DNA from: Trichosphaerium sp. ATCC 40318
Taxonomy: Eukaryota; Discosea; Flabellinia; Trichosidae
Direction: 5' to 3'
Assembly (NCBI GenBank): GCA_038496445.1
Contig: JALMLS010000520.1
Span: 209,930-273,929 of the forward strand
Length of the DNA stretch: 64,000 nt
In this document: positions 57,201 to 64,000 of the stretch, one piece after another
Layout: the number at the start of each line of letters is the position of its first letter
Position numbering within the stretch: the stretch's first letter is position 1
Made by a program: the position numbers and the translations under genes
The notes under the pieces: generated by a model
Seen by the model: the letters and a program-made list of their open reading frames with translations, nothing else
Told to the model about the DNA's origin: nothing
Database searches by the model: none

Positions 57201-59779
57201 ATGACAGAGTGCATGTTTAAATACTACATCAACCATGGAAAATTCCGAGAGGTTAGGAAGATGGTTAAAGGATCTAACCTTATTGGTCAATCGATTATTG
57301 CCTACTTGCAAAAGAAGGTACGTATTGGGCGTTTGTTTTAACCAACTACAGTTTGTATATTTTTTTTTGATCAAGATGAAAAGTTTGCTTACTTATTACT
57401 CATATAGGGGTTCCCAGAGGTTGCCTTGTACTTTGTAAAGGATGAAAAGACACGTTTAAGCCTTGCTCTTGAGTGTGGTAACCTTGATGTTGCGTTTGAT
57501 GCTGCCAAGAAACTTGATGATAAAGGATGTTGGGAACGTCTTGGAAATGAGGCTCTGATGCAAGGTAATAACTCTTATAATGTTATACAACGTGTTCTGA
57601 CTTCTCTTAAAGGTAATCACGCTATTGTTGAAGTAGCTTACCAAAAAACAATGAATTTCGAGCGTTTATCATTCCTTTACCTTATAACTGGTAACACCAA
57701 GAAGATAAAGGCTATGCTCCGAATAGCAAACCTTAATAACAATATTATGGCTAGATTCCATAATAGTTTATATTTGGGTGATGTTCAGTCCAGAGTGAAG
57801 CTTCTAGAGGATGTTGGACAATACAACCTTGCTTATCTTACAGCTAGCACTCATGGTCTTGAAGACGCTGAACGTCTTGCTAAGGTTATTCAGCATGTAC
57901 AAGCAAAGAGAAAAGGAATTACATTAAGCCCTGAGGGTGAAGAAGGAGGTGTCACGGAATTGCCACCTGCTGATTTGCCTAAAGTTTTGAATTCTCCGAA
58001 ACTGTTGATTCCACCTGTTCCTATTATGCGCTTAGAGGAGAGTAACTGGCCTCTTCTTTCTAAGGAGGAGAATCCATTTGCTGTCATGTTGAAACAGCAA
58101 GAAGCTCCAGGTCAGATGGAGATTCCTGCTCAACCTGTTGAAGAAGAGCCATCGTATATGCAAGAAGAAGATCAACAATCATCTGCTGTTGATGATACTG
58201 ATCCTTGGAAGATTGGTGATGATATTGGTGATGATGTTGATCCTGATCTTTGGGGTGATGACCTTGGTTTTGATATCCCTGATATGGATGCAAAGGTAGA
58301 AGGACAGGTATGTCGTTAACAAAACAATTGTTTTTTCTTTCTTTTTTTTTCGTTTACTGATTTTTCTTTTTTAGGATGACGTTCCAGAGGAGAACTTTGT
58401 TAGAGCGCCAAGACCTGGAACTACTACTCCACAACTTTGGGTTGTTAATTCTAGCCTTGCTGCTGATCATGTTGCTGCTGGACAGTTTGAGAGCGCTATG
58501 AAGGTACTGACTCTTTTTGTGTTGTTTTTTTTTCTCATTTTTTTCTTTATCTTTCTCCCTTCTGGTTACGGCTTTGATTACTTATGTTTGCTTTAGTTGC
58601 TCAATTCTCAAATTGGTATTGTCAATTTCGCTCCTATGAAAGGGCACTTTATGTCGTTGTACTCTAGTTCTAATGTTCAACACTGGGGTTTGCCTAGCTT
58701 GAAGCCATTCACTACGTACCTACAGCGTGAATTCAATGCTAGTAAACGTATTGCCAAGCCTTTGATATACTCTGAGTTACAGCACCAGATGGGTAGCCTT
58801 CGTGAAGGTTACTTGCTCACAACACAAGCTAAATTCCAACAAGCTTGCGTGGTGTACCAGGTATGTCCTGTTTTTTTTTGCAAGACAAGTTGTTCGTTGA
58901 TTTTTTTTGCTGATTTTTTACGTTTAGAGTATTCTTACGAAGCTTCCTCTTCTTGTTGTTGATTCTCCTGATGAAGTGGATCAAGTTAAAGAACTTATTA
59001 GCATCTGTCGTGAGTATACAACTGGATTGGTTATTGAGCTTAAGAGAAGGGTATGTTTGTTAAGTTTTTTTTTCCGAAATATGTTCGTTATCATTCTTTA
59101 ACATCTTATTTAGGAGGTCATGTCAGACAGGAGCAAACCACAACCTGTTCGTGCAGCAGAACTTGCAGCCTTATTTACACACTGTAACTTGCAACCAGGC
59201 CATTTGATGTTGTGTCTACGCTCAGCGGTACATTTTTTTTTCGACAGTCTTTGCACTTCTTTTTTTCTTTTTTGTTTGTTGGCTTGTTTTTACTAATTTT
59301 TCTTTCTTTTTTAGGCTAATATATGCGTGAAAATAAAGAACTTTGCGACTGCTCACGCTTTTGCAACACGGCTACTTGAGCTTAATCCAAAAACTGATGT
59401 TTTACGATGGGTTAAGAAGGTTATCCATCATTGTGAGCAAAACCAACTTAAAGAGTCTTGTGCTATGGATTATGATGGTAGAAACCCATTTGTTATTTGC
59501 TCTGGGTCTTTTACTCCTATTTACCGTGGATCTGATAGTGTTAAGTGTGGTTATTGCCAAGCAACCTACAAACCAGAATTCAAAGGCAAATTATGTAGAA
59601 TCTGTCGTATTGCCAGGATTGGTGCTAAGTGTAGTGGTACGCACTCTTTTTTTAGTTTTTGGAAAGAGATTTCTTTGTTAATATTTTTTTTCCGATTTTT
59701 TTCTTCTTTTTTTCTTTGCGCCCTCTCCTTTTCTTCGTGTACTCATTTTTTTTTCTCGTTAGGATTACAAGTGTATTAG
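54239..59779 (+). CDS. COPA: Coatomer subunit alpha (alpha-COP)
   Basis: Around 20 exons. The N-terminal WD40 propeller is unmistakable: [76 protein letters not shown]. The central helical region carries [17 protein letters not shown] and the C-terminal alpha-COP domain ends in the Cys-rich block [10 protein letters not shown]...[18 protein letters not shown], then LQVY. Full length, about 1,200 residues. It coats Golgi-to-ER COPI vesicles. The first exon is uncertain: MSEWLLLFE at 54239 aligns with the usual start MLTKFE..., but the following intron would then have a GC donor (GAG|GCACGA) instead of GT. Introns are 40-230 bases and T-rich. Confidence 0.95.
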
Positions 59780-60620
59780 TTACAGTTATTTTAAAACACA
59801 TATATGGCCAGAACTTGGATTTTTAAAACGTGTGCTTCGCTGTTCTCATAATAAAAGTTTTATTTGTACAGACTTTCTTTGTTTTTCCTTAGTAAAGAAT
59901 GACTCAAAGAGCAACCAACCCAACTTTTAGTTGAATAACATGTGACATTTGTGTTTCTTGTACCACTTCTTGTATTCTCTTTCTTGTTTGTCATTAATGA
60001 AAGTACACTTGCTCTTCAATTTACCGCTATAGTACTCTCCTTCTTTTTTGTCATTGACATGGTGACACTAGCTCTGTAATAGGGAATTTACACTAGTAAA
60101 GTCGTAGGCGTAAATGCTAGTCATTAACAGAAAGGCACAAACAAAGTCATTTTACGGTTGAAGCAGCTTTCATTACACTAAGACGTTTCACTTTTACAAC
60201 ACGTATGCAAGAAATACTATTTATTTGTTACACATGGAATATTTCTAAATTTACAATGTTTTTAATCACGTGCATCACAGCGCGTGTTTAAAGTGGCCGT
60301 ACTACTGTTTTCAGCCTTGATTTTGTACAGTCGCTAGTAGCGCTATTGTACCACTCCTTGTCTCCTTCTTTTATGCCATTGATGCGATTACCAATCCTTG
60401 TATTATCCATCTAGTACACCATGTTTCCACACTAGAGTTACAAGAGCAAAGAACCAGCTAGGTCTTTATGAAATATTTTTAACGTGAACACGTGTCATTT
60501 TATATTTTTAAAGTACTCATGCTAACTGCTTGTACACGCCAAAAAAAACAACATATTCAAACTGCGTGAGCAATATTTTAACATAGGCAGTTTGAAATGA
60601 GATGTGTGGGTAAAGTTTAT
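59780..60620. other. Intergenic, convergent 3' ends
   Basis: About 840 bases between the ends of alpha-COP (plus) and the PL7 lyase (minus). Near-repeats of CTC/TTC with TTTTGTCATT occur at about 59.98-60.06 kb. No gene seen. Confidence 0.4.
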
Positions 60621-61635
60621 TTAATCTTCTTCACAAGGTCCTTGGGAGGTAATATCCAATTTGTAGAATCTGACTGTAGCAAACTGACCACCAGAATTTG
60701 CTTGTAAGTAGGCACCAGCCTTGAAGTAGTTTGTGAAGCTGCTCCAGTATCCGCCCACACTTACATCCAGTTCTTTATCGCCATCGAGGTACACTTTGAG
60801 GCGTCCGTTGTCAGCCTACAGGTTAGATGTTAATCAAAACAACCAGCGTAATACGGAAGACGTACATGTATCTCCATATCAAAACGACCATTTCCAACGC
60901 TGCCCAAGTTAACCTCAAGTTTGCGTTAGTTGTAACTTTCATAGCCGAACAATCACCATGGTTATACATACCTTTGGAGCATCATCACCGTCTCTGTTTT
61001 TCTTATACAAAGCGTAGATGTTCCCGTTTGATTCCCATTGAATTTTTATCAGAGGTGGGGCGTCAAATGCGTGAATTTGAAGTACAACAACTTTGTTGGC
61101 ATCAGTTTTAGCACTGTCAACTTTGAGCGTTGCTTTCATCACGTTTTTATCAGATATGTGCCAATTCTAACAAGGAAAACAGAGCATTAGATTAAGTTTA
61201 ATAGAGTTGTTTGAGTACATAGTTATCGTCGCCTGGGTTGCAGAGTTGACGTAGCTCAGATCTTGGGTAACTTGATCCACTCGTTGTTCCGCCATTTGAA
61301 GGACAATAGAACGTCATCGATCCATCGCCTCCAGTGTAAAAGTACTTGGAAGTGTACGTGCGTAGCTAAAGGTAATGTTACAATGGCATGATTGTGGGGA
61401 GAAAGTGGAGAAATAGTTAAAGCAGTCGTACTTGAGAAGGTGATCTTTCACTTGCTGATGAATCAGGAAGTGTTATCTTCCAGTTGCTGAGGTCGAAGTT
61501 TTGTCCAGGTGTTTTGTTAGAGTCTAGCGCAGTAACTTGCGTGAGGAAGAGTACCACACAAAGAGATAAAGCAATCCAGTTCTGGGTATACTGTGAGATA
61601 AAGAGATAGAAGAACGGAAATTTGCTCTGTACCAT
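60621..61635 (-). CDS. Secreted alginate lyase, family PL7
   Basis: Exons read back from 61635. Body: FDLSNWKITLPDSS, TSKYFYTGGDGSMTFYCPSN, YPRSELRQ, then KVVVLQIHAFDAPPLIKIQW and, at the end, YWSSFTNYFKAGAYLQAN. These contain the three PL7 signatures RSELR, QIH and YFKAGAY, including catalytic His, Arg and Tyr. It should cleave alginate by beta-elimination outside the cell. Start: ATG 61633-61635 is followed directly by GTACAG. A 42-base in-frame intron there would leave MYTQNWIALSLCVVLFLTQV, a cleaner signal peptide; unspliced, 14 residues are added. At least four introns, whereas the PL14 gene has none. Confidence 0.9.
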
Positions 61636-62707
61636 TTTTCCGCTTGTATTGTTTAGTGTTTGAAAACTTGAGTAGAATGATTCGCAAGTAACTTTATCAT
61701 ACGCTAGTGTGCATGAAAATCACATTATATAGCGGGTAAATTAATATAACGAGACCGACTCAAGTAAAAGTGAAAATCTCTTGGGAATATTGTATGATAA
61801 AAAAAAACCATTTCCACTTTTCCAAACTTACAGATTTTCCCATTCGCCCCCTACTCATAATAAAAAAATTTAATGGTTATTCAAAGGGTAAGATGCAATG
61901 TGATCAGATGATTGAGTAGTTGTACTAAAATGACAGCACAGTATCAACATTAAAAAGTTGGAAGTTATTTCAACTATCGGCCAAAAATTCCGCAATTTTC
62001 ACTATTACAGTTTCACGCACCATCTCATGTTTAGTTTTGTTTCACTTTGTTTCGCTTGAGTACCTTGGAAATAAGTCGGTGGTACAGAAATACAACAGAG
62101 TTGAGAGCGGGGTTTTATTTTTTCCGCACATGGAGGTTGTGAAAAGAGTTTACAATAGCGCTTGTACAGCAAAGATTTCCAGACAATTTAATGGAAACGC
62201 GCTCGTTGTGAGATTCACAAAATAATCTAGGCTAGCGCTAGATAGTTTCTACCCGAATCACAAAATAATCTAGCGCTTGCCATTTGCACGTGGAGGCGAC
62301 GTTTAAAGATAGAGGCTACTTTTATTTACTCTTTTTCTATATCTTGAAGTACAACATTCAAGCCACAGACGCTATATAGCGTCATTTCTCGAATTCTCGC
62401 GAAACACGTTAATTCTCGGATTATTAACTGAATATCTTCATGTTGCGACATCAGGCACAGGCCAACGTGATAGTACAAATGCTGAACAACTTCAACTAAA
62501 AAAGTGTCAAAAAAAAATAGCAATCCACAGTACAACGCAAAGGTGGTTGAACTAGAAAGAACTAGTCACGTGACCAAACCGAAACCACTTTAAATGGGTT
62601 AGATGCATACGTGCAAGTTTCTACAGAGGAAAAATCCCACCGTTTGCCTTTGTGAACACTCCACAGGTGTTTCTCTATCCACATTATATGAACATTTGAA
62701 TCAGGAT
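61636..62707. other. Intergenic, small repeat
   Basis: About 1 kb. A 15-base direct repeat CACAAAATAATCTAG occurs near 62216 and 62259, with CTAGGCTAGCGCTAG between. GTCACGTGAC at about 62564 is a perfect palindrome. The frames at 62037-62225 (plus) and 62326-62535 (minus) resemble no family. Confidence 0.4.
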
Positions 62708-62956
62708 GAGTAATTCGGATGAGGAGCACACGCATTTAAAGTTGGTGTCGGAATATCTCTTTAGTGAGCTTGTTGTGGTGTGGGAGTAAGTCCTGAACAC
62801 TTATGTAGGACAAGTTTATTTATTCACTTTGATACATTACGTTCTGAAATGCATGCTGCTTTAAAGAAAAAACAAGCATTACAAACTACATTAGAAATAA
62901 GAAATAAGAATAAGAGAGGAAAACACTTGTTACTATCAGATATTGTCTTTCAATGA
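62708..62956 (+). CDS. Possible 70-residue protein with 29-base intron
   Basis: ATG 62708 opens MSNSDEEHTHLKLVSEYLF; a candidate intron (GTAAGTCC...GGACAAG, 29 bases) leads to FDTLRSEMHAALKKKQALQ, then KRGKHLLLSDIVFQ and a stop. Helical, charged, protein-like. Its last bases overlap the end of the LRR gene on the other strand. The intron is shorter than most here, so the joining is uncertain. Confidence 0.35.
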
Positions 62957-63855
62957 TTCTAAATTACATAGTAATCTTGCTTTGTGTAAGGTGTATGTTT
63001 CCTTTTTTTGAATCCAAGAAATACCTAATGCATCAGCGTTTTCTTTTTTAATGTTTGTATTCTTGTAGCCTTCATAGATTGTTATGGATTTAAGTGACTT
63101 TAAGTACAAACATGAGTTTGTGAGTTTATCACAATTATGAAGTTCTAGATGTTCAAGATTTACCAAATTCATCAACCCTGAGTCAGTTATATCACTATTA
63201 GTCAAAAATAAATGCTTGACATTTATCAATGATTTCATTCCATCATCTGTAATTTGACGTCCCTCTAAGATATGAACTACTTGGGCATTGTTGAGATGCT
63301 GTAGATAAGATTCTTTTGGGTTTATAAGTGATATTTCTTGTACGTCCTTTATAGCCTTTATTCCTCAACAGTGATATACCGACAACTTAATAATCTAATA
63401 CTATGAACACCTTTTAGAGCCTTCAATGAAACATCTGTTAAGTCTGTTTGGTTTAAGTAAATTGTATGAAGTGCTCCTCCTTGTGCTAGTGTGACAATAC
63501 ACTCATCTGTGACGCTTGTTGTTGTGCCAGTAAAAGATATTGTGTGAGCCCCACCAAGGCAAGCCAAGTCCCTTTTTGATAGTGGATCAAATGAACACCA
63601 AAATATAGTTATTACAGTGTTTTTAAGTAAAGGACTGCCTTTGAGACGGCGACAATCTGCTGAGCTTTTTATTTTGATTCTTTCTAAGCCAATATTGTTA
63701 TAAATGATATTATTAAAAAGATGAGAGACTGTAAAAGCTGTTATACGATCTTTTCGTTCTAAGTTGCGTAGAATATGCGTTAATATCTCTGGCGGTAGCT
63801 CTTGGAGTGGGTAAAGTACATTTATTGGTCCTGGGTAAGGTTTGGTGGCCATCAC
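62936..63855 (-). pseudogene. F-box/LRR gene (copy 4) with single-base frameshift
   Basis: ATG 63853-63855 opens MMATKPYPGPINVLYPLQEL, then the F-box-like LPPEILTHILRNLERKDRIT. Repeats follow (ALHTIYLNQTDLTDVSLKAL, KGVHSIRLLSCRYITVEE) up to a stop at 63358-63360. The next frame continues exactly where the repeat should: IKAIKDVQEISLINP, then GRQITDDGMKSLINVKHLFL and so on to 62936. A base is missing in GTTGAGGAATAAAG, where an intact repeat would have one more base before ATAAAG. No GT-AG intron fits. It is therefore a recent pseudogene or a sequencing error; otherwise the copy is complete. Confidence 0.75.
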
Positions 63856-64000
63856 GTAGAATATATTCCAGAAAACTAAGTCACCCTAATTCATTGAAAA
63901 CGGCTGTTTAAGATGGCTCTAGCTAGAGTTACAAAGTCTACCAGTAACGAGTTCCTGAAGAAATATGTACTCTTTACACTTTGTTAAGCAGTAGAGTCAC

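Noticed and set aside
58084..58293. His/Gln-rich minus-strand frame
   Set aside because: Antisense of the acidic linker of alpha-COP.
1..64000. Giant-virus genome or viral insertion
   Set aside because: Introns, tRNA, alpha-COP, ribosomal protein and GPCR show host DNA; virus-like repeats are limited to a few F-box genes and no viral core gene is seen.

Overview
The window is nuclear DNA of an AT-rich unicellular eukaryote. The evidence is dense short introns (mostly 40-70 bases, GTACG/GTATG donors, T-rich interiors), a complete alpha-COP coatomer gene, a SNARE, cytosolic ribosomal protein uL15, and a eukaryotic tRNA-Val pair. A class C GPCR, leishmanolysin, an ankyrin-PARP, a nitrate-sensor-like membrane protein and many F-box/repeat proteins together fit a free-living amoeba-like protist best. 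Two alginate lyases suggest it meets algal or bacterial alginate. Species is not determined.

Layout. 0-9 kb: a truncated ankyrin gene and a longer paralogue, read here as one tankyrase-like ankyrin-PARP gene; then a small PARP-type zinc-finger protein and an unrecognised protein. 10-16 kb: uL15, a proline-racemase-family enzyme, two tRNA-Val(AAC) genes in a near-perfect inverted repeat, a multi-pass membrane protein. 16.7-26 kb: leishmanolysin with a TIG domain and membrane anchor, a secreted berberine-bridge-type FAD oxidase, a NIT-like sensor. 26-38 kb: an accessory island of F-box proteins with LRR, NHL or MORN-like repeats, plus broken copies. 38-50 kb: a PL14 lyase, an ADP-ribosylglycohydrolase, a class C GPCR, a mucin-stalk surface protein and a bacterial-type PARG. 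50-64 kb: two more F-box genes, a SNARE, alpha-COP, a PL7 alginate lyase, and an F-box/LRR gene broken by a one-base frameshift.

How the genes relate. Four genes handle ADP-ribose: PARP, PARP zinc finger, ARH and PARG, covering synthesis, DNA-break or partner recognition, and two kinds of removal. The F-box family shares one plan: a short N-terminal F-box-like segment, then a repeat array, with few or no introns in the array. Ordinary genes nearby are cut every 50-200 bases. That contrast, the repeat types and the scattered broken copies point to a fast-duplicating family whose repeats resemble those common in amoeba-infecting giant viruses; the viral link is inference.

Exons were joined by eye using reading frame and GT-AG sites. 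Joined spans are well supported where a protein family is recognisable; first exons are the least certain.
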